A stretch of DNA of 64,000 nucleotides from Pseudopelobacter sp964542535 (GTDB lineage Bacteria > Desulfobacterota > Desulfuromonadia > Geobacterales > Pseudopelobacteraceae). Location of the stretch: the NCBI GenBank assembly GCA_964542535.1, contig CAZIUE010000012.1, forward strand, positions 62,001-126,000, given 5' to 3'. The notes under the pieces were generated by a model. That model ran no database searches. It worked only from the letters and a program-made list of their open reading frames with translations, and was not told where the DNA came from. Made by a program: the position numbers and the translations under genes. Every line of letters begins with the position of its first letter. Positions within the stretch are counted from its first letter, which is position 1. Shown here piece after piece: positions 53,104 through 60,867 of the stretch.

Positions 53104-55779
53104 ATGTTAAAGAACAAATTTTTCTCCCTCCTGATACTGGTTTCAGTACTTTTGTCACTGATTTCGTATCTCCTGAATTTATATTCCGATTGGCTGTTTT
53201 TCGGCGAAACGGGATTCACATCGGTCTTTACCACGACACTGTACGCAAAAGCAGTGGCCGGTTTGCTCTTCGGCGGATTCTTATTCCTGTTTTTACAGAT
53301 AAACCTTCACGTTGCGAACAGGGTAGCGTTTCCTCCGTCCGGCATGCACTTCCTGGGGGGTAGCAACCTGGGGATAAACCGGGATCAAGCTATTCGCCTT
53401 ATAAAACCGGTCGGCATGCTCGTCAGTTTCGTCCTGGCGCTTCTTGCGGGCAATCTGGGCGCCACGAAATGGGAAGATCTGTTGTTTTTCGCCAATCGCC
53501 TGACTGTTGGAACCGTGGATCCGCTCATCGGCAAGGATGTGGGCTTCTACCTGTTCAGTCTGCCGCTTTTGGAGGCGGTCAAGGGGGTCTCGGGCTTTGT
53601 CATTCTGGCCGCGGCGGCATTGGTAACCGCGGTGTATTATGTTCGCGGCGGCATACAGCTGACCGAACGGGGTGTGGCGATTGATGAAAAAGTTCGCCGA
53701 CATCTGGCGGTTCTGGTGGGGATCTTCGCGTGCGCTATCGCCGCGGGCTTCTATCTGGACAGCTTCAAGCTGCTGTTTGCCAATAACGGCGCCTTTTATG
53801 GCGCGGGATACGTGGATGTCAACTCACGACTGCTGACCTACAGAGTTCTGACGTTCCTGACACCACTGGCGGGAGCCATGCTGGCGATCGGGATCTGGAA
53901 AGGAGCCTGGCGTATGGCGCTGCTGGCGCCGGCCACTGTGGTTGCACTCTACCTGCTCGGCATCCGCGTCTATCCGGGGGTTCTTCAGAAATTCAAGGTC
54001 GCGCCCAACGAGTTGGCCCTTGAAACGCCCTACATTGTGAATAACATTAACGCAACCCGTTTCGGTTACGATCTGGAAAAGATCGAGACGGTACCCTTCG
54101 ATGTTGATACGCAGCTTTCCGCCGCCGATATAGCCAACAACGCTGCAACCATTAAAAACATCAGGCTCTGGGACCATGCCCCGCTACTGAAGACCTACAG
54201 CCAGCTGCAGCAGATCAGAACCTACTACAAGTTTTTCGATGTGGATAATGACCGCTACATGGTGAACGGCCAGTACACCCAAGTCATGCTCTCGCCACGC
54301 GAACTCTCCTACGCCGATCTGCCCAGCAAGAACTGGATCAACGAGCGCCTGATCTTCACCCACGGTAACGGCATCACGTTCGGTCCGGTCAGCAGAATCA
54401 GCAAGGAGGGGCTGCCCGAGTTTTTCGTCAAGGACATTCCGGCCGTCAGCCTGGCCGACATCAAGGTAAACAGGCCTGAAATCTATTTCGGCGAGATGTC
54501 CAATGAGTATGTGATCGTCAAAACCAACGTACCGGAGTTCAGCTATCCGACCGCCACCGGCAATATCAATACAACCTATGCCGGCACAGGCGGGGTGCCG
54601 ATGGATTCGTTCCTGAAAAAAGCGCTCTTTGCCGCAAAATTCAGAACGGAAAAGATCCTGCTCTCCTCGGATATCACCAAGGAGAGCCGCATCCTTTACA
54701 ACCGCAACATTAATGAACGAATCAGAACCATAGCGCCTTTCCTCCATTTTGACAGCGATCCCTACCTGGTTGTGGACCACAAGGGAAGGCTCAAATGGAT
54801 AATCGATGCTTACACCCACTCAACCCGGCTCCCCTATTCAAAGCCGCTCAAAGGCGGCATCAACTATATCCGGAATTCAGTCAAGGCGGTTGTGGACGCC
54901 TATGACGGTTCTCTTGGCTTCTATATCAGCGACCCGGATGACGTCATACTCAAGGTTTATGCTCGGATTTTCCCGAAACTCTTCAAGCCGATGACGGAAA
55001 TGCCGGACGACCTGCGCCAGCACGTTCGCTACCCTCACCATCTGCTGCGGATCCAGGCGGCCATGTTCGCTACCTACCACATGACCGACCCCAAGGTTTT
55101 CTATAACAAGGAAAACCTCTGGGAGATACCCGTGCTCGGCGACAAGGCGATGGAGCCGTATTATACGATCATGAAGCTGCCGGGTGAAAAAGTAGAGGAG
55201 TACATTCTGCTGCTGCCGTTTACCCCTTCGAAGAGGGACAACCTGGCTGCCTGGCTTACGGCACGCTGCGATGAGCCGCAGTACGGAAAAATCCGTGCCT
55301 ACACATTTCCGCGTGACCGTCTGATCTACGGGCCGAAACAGATCGATGCTCGGATCAACCAGGATTCTTTTATATCCCAGCAGTTGACCCTCTGGAGTCA
55401 ACGCGGCTCCGAGCCCATTCGGGGCAGTTTGCTGGTGATACCGATCGAAAAGTCGCTGCTCTACGTTCAACCGCTCTTTCTTGCGGCAGATAAAGCCGGT
55501 CTGCCGGAATTGAAAAGGGTTATTGTCGCTTTCGGGGATCAGCTGGTCATGGAGGAAAACCTGGAGCTGGCGCTGCAAAGACTTTTCGGCGGCAAAAAAG
55601 CCGCGGATGCCGCAACCGGGGAAGTCATTACAGACACGAAAGCAACCCCAGGCATACTGGCTAAAGAGGCCATGGGCATCTATGAGAAAGCAACCAGTCT
55701 GCAACGTCAGGGCAACTGGGCCGCCTATGGCGAGGAATTGAAAAAACTGGAGCAGATCCTGAAGAGGCTGGCGCAGTAG
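53104..55779 (+). CDS. UPF0182 family membrane protein
   Basis: This 891-residue protein belongs to UPF0182, a large family without a known function. The first 300 or so residues contain about seven membrane segments (for example FFSLLILVSVLLSLISYLL and AVAGLLFGGFLFLFLQI). The remainder is soluble and probably extracytoplasmic, with family-typical stretches such as LETPYIVNNINATRFGYDL, RIRTIAPFLHFDSDPYLV, YIRNSVKAVVDAYDG and YPHHLLRIQAAMFATYHM. The ATG at 53104 has GGAGG 7 bases upstream. A Tim44-like protein gene follows after 50 bases, so the pair may act together. Confidence 0.9.
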   Translation: MLKNKFFSLLILVSVLLSLISYLLNLYSDWLFFGETGFTSVFTTTLYAKAVAGLLFGGFLFLFLQINLHVANRVAFPPSGMHFLGGSNLGINRDQAIRLIKPVGMLVSFVLALLAGNLGATKWEDLLFFANRLTVGTVDPLIGKDVGFYLFSLPLLEAVKGVSGFVILAAAALVTAVYYVRGGIQLTERGVAIDEKVRRHLAVLVGIFACAIAAGFYLDSFKLLFANNGAFYGAGYVDVNSRLLTYRVLTFLTPLAGAMLAIGIWKGAWRMALLAPATVVALYLLGIRVYPGVLQKFKVAPNELALETPYIVNNINATRFGYDLEKIETVPFDVDTQLSAADIANNAATIKNIRLWDHAPLLKTYSQLQQIRTYYKFFDVDNDRYMVNGQYTQVMLSPRELSYADLPSKNWINERLIFTHGNGITFGPVSRISKEGLPEFFVKDIPAVSLADIKVNRPEIYFGEMSNEYVIVKTNVPEFSYPTATGNINTTYAGTGGVPMDSFLKKALFAAKFRTEKILLSSDITKESRILYNRNINERIRTIAPFLHFDSDPYLVVDHKGRLKWIIDAYTHSTRLPYSKPLKGGINYIRNSVKAVVDAYDGSLGFYISDPDDVILKVYARIFPKLFKPMTEMPDDLRQHVRYPHHLLRIQAAMFATYHMTDPKVFYNKENLWEIPVLGDKAMEPYYTIMKLPGEKVEEYILLLPFTPSKRDNLAAWLTARCDEPQYGKIRAYTFPRDRLIYGPKQIDARINQDSFISQQLTLWSQRGSEPIRGSLLVIPIEKSLLYVQPLFLAADKAGLPELKRVIVAFGDQLVMEENLELALQRLFGGKKAADAATGEVITDTKATPGILAKEAMGIYEKATSLQRQGNWAAYGEELKKLEQILKRLAQ

Positions 55780-55829
55780 GGGTACAACAACGGCCTTGGG
55801 CCGAACATCACGCAGAGGAGCAGAGAAAG

Positions 55830-56783
55830 ATGAAAAAACGTATCGTCAGAATTTTCACGGTAATGGCAGCCATCATGATGCTGTCGGTCACGGTTCTTGA
55901 GCTGAATGCGGAAGCCCGGGCTGGTGGAAGCCGTTCCTCGGGCAGCCGTGGTTCGCGCAGCTATTCCAGACCGGCATCAAATTACTCCCAGCCGAACCAG
56001 ACACGTCAGCAACAAGCTGCTCCTGCCCCCAGCCCATTGCAACAGCAGGCGGGCGGCGGTTTCCTGAGGAGCATGGCCGGCGGTATCATGGGGGGAATGC
56101 TGGGCAGTATGCTGTTCAGCAGTTTTGCCGGAGCAGGTGGCGGAATGGGCGGTTTAGGAGGTGGCGGTATCGGTCTGTTTGAAATTATTCTCCTGGCCGG
56201 TTTGGGCTATCTGATCTACCGGTTTATCAAGAAAAAAAGGGAACTCAGTCCGGCAACCCCCTCCGGGCAGGGAGGCTATCAACGGGAAAACGTAACCCCG
56301 ATTTCTTACGGATACCAAGCCGAAGTACCGGCTTCAAGTGATGTGGAGAGCGGACTGTCCCATATTCGCCAGATGGACTCTGCTTTTGACGAAAGCCGTT
56401 TCAACGACACGGTAATGGACATCTTCTTCAGAATCCAGGGGGCCTGGATGAATCGTGATCTTGCACCGGTGTCCTCACTCCTGACCGACGAGATGAAGCA
56501 GATATTCCAGAAGGATATGTACCGGTTACTGCGGGACAGGCAGGTCAACAGACTGGAAAACATTGCAGTCAGGAAAGTTGAGATCGCAGAGGTATGGCAG
56601 GAATCGGGCCAGGATTACATCACCACCCTGATCTATGCGAATTTGCTCGATTACACGACCGATGACGCCACCGGTGCGGTGGTGTCCGGCAGCAAGTCGG
56701 AACCGGTCAAATTCGAAGAGCACTGGACCTTTACCAGGCCTGTCGGCAACAACCCGTGGCGCCTGTCGGCAATCAACCAATAG
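55830..56783 (+). CDS. Tim44-like domain protein, secreted/membrane-anchored
   Basis: The 317-residue protein has a signal-like N-terminus (residues 1-30), a Ser/Arg and Gln-rich low-complexity region (32-70), a Gly/Met-rich hydrophobic segment (75-115), a membrane helix (IGLFEIILLAGLGYLIYRFI, about 111-130) and a C-terminal Tim44-like domain (FNDTVMDIFFRIQGAWMNRDL ... WTFTR...PWRLSAI). This arrangement is found in many proteobacteria, with unknown role. GAGGAG lies before the ATG. It is co-directional with the UPF0182 gene and likely in its operon. Confidence 0.82.
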   Translation: MKKRIVRIFTVMAAIMMLSVTVLELNAEARAGGSRSSGSRGSRSYSRPASNYSQPNQTRQQQAAPAPSPLQQQAGGGFLRSMAGGIMGGMLGSMLFSSFAGAGGGMGGLGGGGIGLFEIILLAGLGYLIYRFIKKKRELSPATPSGQGGYQRENVTPISYGYQAEVPASSDVESGLSHIRQMDSAFDESRFNDTVMDIFFRIQGAWMNRDLAPVSSLLTDEMKQIFQKDMYRLLRDRQVNRLENIAVRKVEIAEVWQESGQDYITTLIYANLLDYTTDDATGAVVSGSKSEPVKFEEHWTFTRPVGNNPWRLSAINQ

Positions 56784-57227
56784 ATGGATGGTTCGGAAGC
56801 GTCATAAAGAAAGCGATCCTGATCCTGTTGATTGGACTGGCGATTTGGCATTCGTGCTGGCCATGCAGGTGCAAAACGCTGGCGCCGGACCGGGGGATTC
56901 ACGACACAGGAGCCTGGTCTACTGAGGCAGCAGACCATGAAACATCTTGTTTTCAGGATGGTATCGTAGAGTAAACGAGTCAATTATTACTGTCATCGGC
57001 AGTACGATCCTGGTTTTGGAGATAGCATGATCGTACTGCCGAAACCAGTTTTGGTAGCCATTCCCATCTGTCTGGCGATTCCGGCCACAGAGTTTGTCGA
57101 GGCCAGAAGGCTTCTTATCGGAGTAAAGGAAATAGTTGTGAGGCGAAATACCTCTGGTCTCCGATGATCTTGGCGGCTATCAACGCCCGGAAAGTCAGAG
57201 GAGTCGTCGACAAGGCGCCAGAGGGTC
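56784..57227. other. Gap with no recognised gene
   Basis: These 444 bases between the Tim44-like gene and the convergent AI-2E family gene hold only short open frames. One, starting inside the preceding gene, encodes a hydrophobic stretch (IKKAILILLIGLAIW) but lacks a credible start. The stretch could be a decayed small membrane-protein gene. Confidence 0.5.
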
Positions 57228-58289
57228 TCAATCGGTGTGTTGACTTTTGGAATGCCGGTCAGGATTCTCGTCCCCCAGATGGTCCAGAAGCCATGAAAAA
57301 GCCTCTAAAGCGAGTGGGCCGACAATGATGCCGGTGAGCCCGAGAGCGGCTATTCCGCCGATGGCGCCGATGGTCACGGTCAGAATCGACATCTGTCCAC
57401 CACCTGCCTTTGCGAGCAGCGGGCGCGTGACGTTGTCCATGGTACCGATGATGCCACCGCCGAGAGCGATCAGAATCAGCGCCTTCCCCCATGAACCGGT
57501 GATTGCCAACCAGACTGCCACCGGGAGCCAGACGAGGGCTGTGCCGACAGCTGGCAGAAGGGCGCCGATCGCCATGAGTGAGCCGGCGATAAATGGCGAG
57601 GGGAGCCCCATGATCAGAAAGATTATTCCGCCGGCCACCCCCTGTAGCAGGCATGTTCCAGCTACCCCCCAGAACAGCGACGAAGCACTTGCGCCGAGTC
57701 GCTCGAAAAGCGGCTCAAGTCCGAACCGTGACGGCAGTGCCCTGACAACCCGCTGATACCAGTATTCCCCGTCTTTGCAGGCAAAATAAAAGAGACCCAG
57801 GAAAGCGATTGATGCGAAGAGAAAGCCACCCGCTCCCACAGCGGCGGAAGTAGCCAGATTGCTGAGCAGGGCGACGGCCTTTTTACCGTACTCGGTGGCA
57901 TAGGTAACAGCCACCTGTTCGTCCAACTCGTAGCTCGCCAGATAGCGATGCACGGCGTCGGGCAGGGGCAAGCGGTCGACCAGCTTCCACACCGCTTGCA
58001 GTGAAAAATCAAGCGAAAACTGCTGCTCGAATGCTTGATAGCTCCTGGCGGCCTCGTAGGCCAGTTTCCCGCCAAGGAAGGAGAGCGGCAGAATGCCTGC
58101 AACAGTCACCAGTAGTACCATGAGTCCCGCGGCAACGGCTGCTGAACAGTGACGGAGAGTTTTCAGGTAGAGCGGACGCACTACCCGGGCCATGATCAGC
58201 GCCCAGATGAATGCCGGCATGAAGGGGAGGAAAACCCAGCCGGCAAGTGTCGTGACAAAAACTATTCCCGTAATCGCGAAGAAATGCAT
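57228..58289 (-). CDS. AI-2E family (PerM-type) membrane permease
   Basis: The 353-residue protein has seven to eight hydrophobic segments and the family pattern: a cluster of N-terminal helices, a middle soluble region (residues about 85-140), and the C-terminal GLPSPFIAGSLMAIGALLPAVGTALVWLP and GLTGIIVGPLALEAF blocks characteristic of the AI-2E transporter/UPF0118 family. Members include TqsA and Na+/H+ antiporter-like proteins, so the substrate here cannot be named. Only a weak ribosome-binding site precedes the ATG at 58289. Confidence 0.88.
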   Translation of the reverse strand: MHFFAITGIVFVTTLAGWVFLPFMPAFIWALIMARVVRPLYLKTLRHCSAAVAAGLMVLLVTVAGILPLSFLGGKLAYEAARSYQAFEQQFSLDFSLQAVWKLVDRLPLPDAVHRYLASYELDEQVAVTYATEYGKKAVALLSNLATSAAVGAGGFLFASIAFLGLFYFACKDGEYWYQRVVRALPSRFGLEPLFERLGASASSLFWGVAGTCLLQGVAGGIIFLIMGLPSPFIAGSLMAIGALLPAVGTALVWLPVAVWLAITGSWGKALILIALGGGIIGTMDNVTRPLLAKAGGGQMSILTVTIGAIGGIAALGLTGIIVGPLALEAFSWLLDHLGDENPDRHSKSQHTD

Positions 58290-58555
58290 GAGAACACCGG
58301 TTCCCGTCTTTTTACGAGTCCTTACCTGTTGACGATTCCTTTCTGAAATCAGCCATTGAGAGAAAACCGACGTGACATCATCAGCCTGAAAACCATTTCC
58401 GATTGATGCGGGACAATACTACTGAGTATTTCGCTTTGTCAATTTGTACCCCTTGCCTTTTCTATTGGCCATGGTCTCGGCGGCGCGGCCGGGGTTGCCG
58501 TTTTCTCCCCGTTCCATCATCCTCACCTGTTGTTTTTAGATTCATTAAAAAAGTG
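58290..58555. other. Upstream part of the gap between the permease and PAS genes
   Basis: No gene is seen in this first two-thirds of the 385-base divergent intergenic region. The remaining part holds the PAS-gene promoter and the TGACA-TAT-TGTCA palindrome, listed separately. Confidence 0.5.
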
Positions 58556-58583
58556 TTGACATATTGTCAGTCAGCAATTAGAA
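58556..58583 (+). promoter_or_regulatory. Promoter and possible operator of the lone PAS gene
   Basis: TTGACA (58556-58561) is followed after 16 bases by TTAGAA (58578-58583). The -35 box overlaps a perfect palindrome, TGACA-TAT-TGTCA (58557-58569), which could be a repressor site. Confidence 0.5.
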
Positions 58584-58674
58584 CACCATTTCATGTGGGC
58601 GGTTTCGAGGGTTGTGCGCGGAAGAGGCATCAACGCTCCGAACGACATTCGGCAGCATACCTGAGGAGGACAAG

Positions 58675-59016
58675 ATGAGTGATTTGAGCAAGGTTTGGGA
58701 TAATCTGAACACCGCGGTAGTTGTGTCCGATCCTGTTTTCAACGTAATCTACGCGAATCAGCGGGCTTTTGATCTCTTCGATGAACTGAAGATCGCCGGC
58801 CTGGAAGTCGGCAAGAACATGGCGGCCTGTCATAAGCCGGAAACCATGGTAAAAATGAAGGAAATTTACCAGAGTTTTGCTGAAAAGAAGAGCAAAATCA
58901 ATTATTTAACCATGGAAGGCCCTGAAGGGACCCTTACCATCGTCAATGTCCCGTTCTATGAGGGGGATGCCCTGGGAGGTGTTGTGGAAATGGTGTTTGA
59001 AAGTTCTTTGGCCTGA
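58675..59016 (+). CDS. Stand-alone PAS-like sensor protein
   Basis: The 113-residue protein is essentially one PAS fold: LNTAVVVSDPVFNVIYANQRAFDLFDEL matches the N-terminal PAS strands and helix, and TLTIVNVPFYEGDALGGVVEMVFES the closing strands. There is no output or kinase domain, so it would work by binding a partner. A cysteine in AACHKPETM is a possible ligand for a cofactor. The ATG at 58675 has GAGGAGG just upstream. The YHS-domain gene follows after 114 bases. Confidence 0.8.
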   Translation: MSDLSKVWDNLNTAVVVSDPVFNVIYANQRAFDLFDELKIAGLEVGKNMAACHKPETMVKMKEIYQSFAEKKSKINYLTMEGPEGTLTIVNVPFYEGDALGGVVEMVFESSLA

Positions 59017-59130
59017 TGGTGAAGAGCGGCATACCCTCCCCTTTCCGGGGGGCACGCGGTGCGCGGAAATCGTGCTGACAGTATTCGCTTTTTTCGGATT
59101 ACGCAGGTAAAACCATGAAAGGAGGGCGGC

Positions 59131-59520
59131 ATGAAAGGGATACTTAACGCTGACCCCTACGGAAAAGTGACGTTACAAGGATACGATCCCGTTGCGTTCC
59201 ATACCAGTGGTCGCGCGATGAGGGGAAATCCGTCGATACTGGCTGAATACGGGGGGTACAAGTACCTTTTCTCCTCGGAAGAAAACAAGGGGCTTTTTGA
59301 AAAGGATGCGGAACGCTATCTGCCGGCTTATGGCGGCTTCTGCGCCTTTGGGGTCTCTCTGGGAGTGCTGTTCCCCGTGGAGATCGACACCTGGGAAATC
59401 ATTGACGGCCGCCTGATTCTTCAGTTCAACGAGTTCTTCAAGCAGGAATTCTCAAAAGAACAGAGCGCCAACATCAAGAAAGCAGATGAGAACTGGATAA
59501 AGCTGTCCGAGCATCAGTAG
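59131..59520 (+). CDS. YHS-domain protein
   Basis: This 129-residue soluble protein has a YHS domain: QGYDPVAFHTSGRAMRGNPS, YGGYKYLFSSEENKGLFEKDAERYLPAYGGFCAFGV. YHS domains bind metals or sit in copper and hydrocarbon-oxidising proteins; stand-alone members have no proven function. AAGGAGGG lies 6 bases before the ATG at 59131. No signal peptide is visible, so it should be cytosolic, unlike many proteobacterial YHS proteins that are exported. Confidence 0.82.
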   Translation: MKGILNADPYGKVTLQGYDPVAFHTSGRAMRGNPSILAEYGGYKYLFSSEENKGLFEKDAERYLPAYGGFCAFGVSLGVLFPVEIDTWEIIDGRLILQFNEFFKQEFSKEQSANIKKADENWIKLSEHQ

Positions 59521-59574
59521 TACCCCTTTCGTGACGTGCCGCGCAGGGAGATGCGCCCATGGCTCCGGATTCAT

Positions 59575-59735
59575 CCTGAAAACGGCAGGTAACCACGGAT
59601 TGATGCGGATACACACGGATACATCGGTTGATGCATGGGAAGAAGCCGCCACCCTGTCGATGAATGATGTTGTGGCCGGTTTTCCGGATTTTATCCGCAT
59701 TTATCCCATGTATCCGGGTTTCAACTGCTTTTGTA
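59575..59735. repeat. Dispersed repeat, copy 2, with a degenerate inverted copy
   Basis: Bases 59575-59625 repeat the element at 12751-12805 (CCTGAAAACGGCAGGTAACC, then ACGGAT, GATGCGGATA, ACACGGATAC). At 59692-59730 a series ATCCGCATTTATCC, ATGTATCCGGGTT reads like the same words inverted, so the two could be arms of a small palindromic unit of about 160 bases. Confidence 0.6.
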
Positions 59736-59777
59736 CAGATTCATCCGCCATCCCTGGCGTCCGGACCATCTTTCCTG

Positions 59778-59806
59778 TTGACAAAACTCATCGAAGCGGT
59801 TAAGAA
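59778..59806 (+). promoter_or_regulatory. Promoter of tRNA-Pro
   Basis: TTGACA (59778-59783) and TAAGAA (59801-59806) are 17 bases apart, and the mature tRNA 5' end follows 11 bases later. Confidence 0.55.
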
Positions 59807-59816
59807 AGTGGTTCTT

Positions 59817-59893
59817 CGGGATGTAGCGCAGCCTGGTAGCGCACCTGCTTCGGGAGCAGGGGGTCGCTAGTTCGAATCTAGTCATCCCGACCA
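59817..59893 (+). tRNA. tRNA-Pro (anticodon CGG)
   Basis: A 77-base cloverleaf is drawn directly from the sequence. The acceptor stem CGGGATG pairs with CATCCCG, followed by A and an encoded CCA. The D stem is GCGC/GCGC. The anticodon stem CCTGC/GCAGG closes loop TTCGGGA with anticodon CGG, which reads proline CCG codons. The T arm has the TTCGAAT loop. It has its own promoter and terminator, so it is a single tRNA gene. Confidence 0.97.
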
Positions 59894-59901
59894 TAAAAAA
59901 T

Positions 59902-59936
59902 AAGGGGTTACGCCGTACGGTGTAACCCCTTTTTTG
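59902..59936 (+). terminator. Terminator of tRNA-Pro
   Basis: AAGGGGTTAC (59902-59911) pairs perfectly with GTAACCCCTT (59922-59931) around a CCGTACGG-containing loop, followed by a T-run. Confidence 0.93.
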
Positions 59937-60042
59937 TTTGTTCCGCACTCACTGTCGTTCCGGGTACCCCGACTCCCCGAAGCAGGAGGCTGGGGGTGAC
60001 GAACGGACGCCGGCCGGCGGAAACGCCGAACCCGGTCGTGGA

Positions 60043-60318
60043 CTACTTCTTGTGGCATCCGCCGCAGGTCACCGGTCCCTGTTTCATCTCCGTGTGACAC
60101 CCCTTGCAGGTCTTGTGGGCCATGTCCTTGTCGAATCCGGAGATGGCGCCTCCGGCGGCACTGTCGTGGCATTTCTGGCAATCCTTCAGCAGCTCCTGGT
60201 GGGCCTTGTGGGGGAAGGTTACCTTGCCGTTGAGGGCGGGAAAGGTGATCACATCTGAGGCAAAGGCTGGTACGGCGAACACTGAGAGGGCAAACATGGC
60301 AATGAGGGCTCTTTTCAT
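60043..60318 (-). CDS. ppcA: Triheme periplasmic cytochrome c7, PpcA family
   Basis: The 91-residue precursor has a Sec signal peptide ending AFA (about residue 20). The mature part has three CXXCH sites, CQKCH, CKGCH and CGGCH, the FPHKAHQ axial-ligand segment and many lysines. This is the pattern of PpcA-type cytochromes of Geobacter, small electron carriers between inner membrane and outer-membrane conduits in metal and extracellular respiration. AAGGAG precedes the ATG at 60318. It is a single-gene unit. Confidence 0.92.
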   Translation of the reverse strand: MKRALIAMFALSVFAVPAFASDVITFPALNGKVTFPHKAHQELLKDCQKCHDSAAGGAISGFDKDMAHKTCKGCHTEMKQGPVTCGGCHKK

Positions 60319-60639
60319 CTGTTCATCTCCTTTGGGATGTGTGATGGTTCACGCTAGCGGATTGCTGGTCGAGTCCGGATCGGACGATCACTGAATACCT
60401 GACACTTTGTACCCGCGCCGAAAAAACCTCAAGTTTTTTTCGCGCGCATTCGCGGCGCTCCGGGGCGATACTTCTCGCTGATTGTGAGCCGCGGCTACCG
60501 GAACGGCGGCCCTGAAAATATATAACCTTTCATAATAATAGGAGTTTTTGCCGAAGACCGTCAGGGTATTTCGTCGTTCGTCCCGGGCCGGGCGTTCGGA
60601 AAGCGGCCACGGGTCAGAATTTTGTGAATCTTAAAAATC
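60319..60639. other. Non-coding gap upstream of the ppdK promoter
   Basis: No gene is seen. A CG-flanked A/T hairpin-like stretch (GAAAAAAC...GTTTTTTTC, about 60420-60441) is the only local structure; it may terminate or regulate transcripts from either side. Confidence 0.5.
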
Positions 60640-60667
60640 TTGCCATGCTTCTCAGTATATGTAAAAT
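60640..60667 (+). promoter_or_regulatory. Promoter of the ppdK leader
   Basis: TTGCCA (60640-60645) and TAAAAT (60662-60667) are 16 bases apart, each a five-of-six match. The predicted transcript start near 60674 coincides with the first base of the structured leader. Confidence 0.65.
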
Positions 60668-60673
60668 CCTACA

Positions 60674-60784
60674 GTTGCCTTGGGCAGCCGAGCCAGGGAA
60701 TGCGGGGTGCGGCAACGGGAACAGGTCGCCGACCCAGCGTGCAAATCTCCGGAGACGATCCCGTACCGGCTTGACAGCCGGGGT
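60674..60784 (+). ncRNA. Unidentified structured 5' leader of ppdK
   Basis: Consecutive complementary segments suggest a multi-stem RNA. GTTGCC (60674-60679) pairs with GGCAAC (60711-60716). A following domain closed by ACGGGA and TCCCGT contains hairpins GGTC-GCC-GACC and TCTC-CG-GAGA. A final hairpin is CCGGCT-TGAC-AGCCGG. It resembles no riboswitch class I can identify (cobalamin, TPP and c-di-GMP were considered). Some 85 AT-rich bases separate it from the ppdK start. It could be a cis-regulator or a small RNA. Confidence 0.45.
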
Positions 60785-60867
60785 TGAATGAAATACAAGT
60801 TTTAATTTGAATAAAAATGGTTGAAAAACACGAGCTATTCAAACACTGGTGAGGAGGATTTACCGCA

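Noticed and set aside
56756..56974. Small hydrophobic open frame after the Tim44-like gene
   Set aside because: It begins inside the preceding gene with no start signal, and its downstream part lacks coding character; at most a decayed remnant.
60674..60784. Possible cobalamin or TPP riboswitch upstream of ppdK
   Set aside because: Words such as GGGGTGC and GGGAA occur, but the conserved cores (B12 box, CUGAGA) are absent, so only an unidentified structured leader is claimed.
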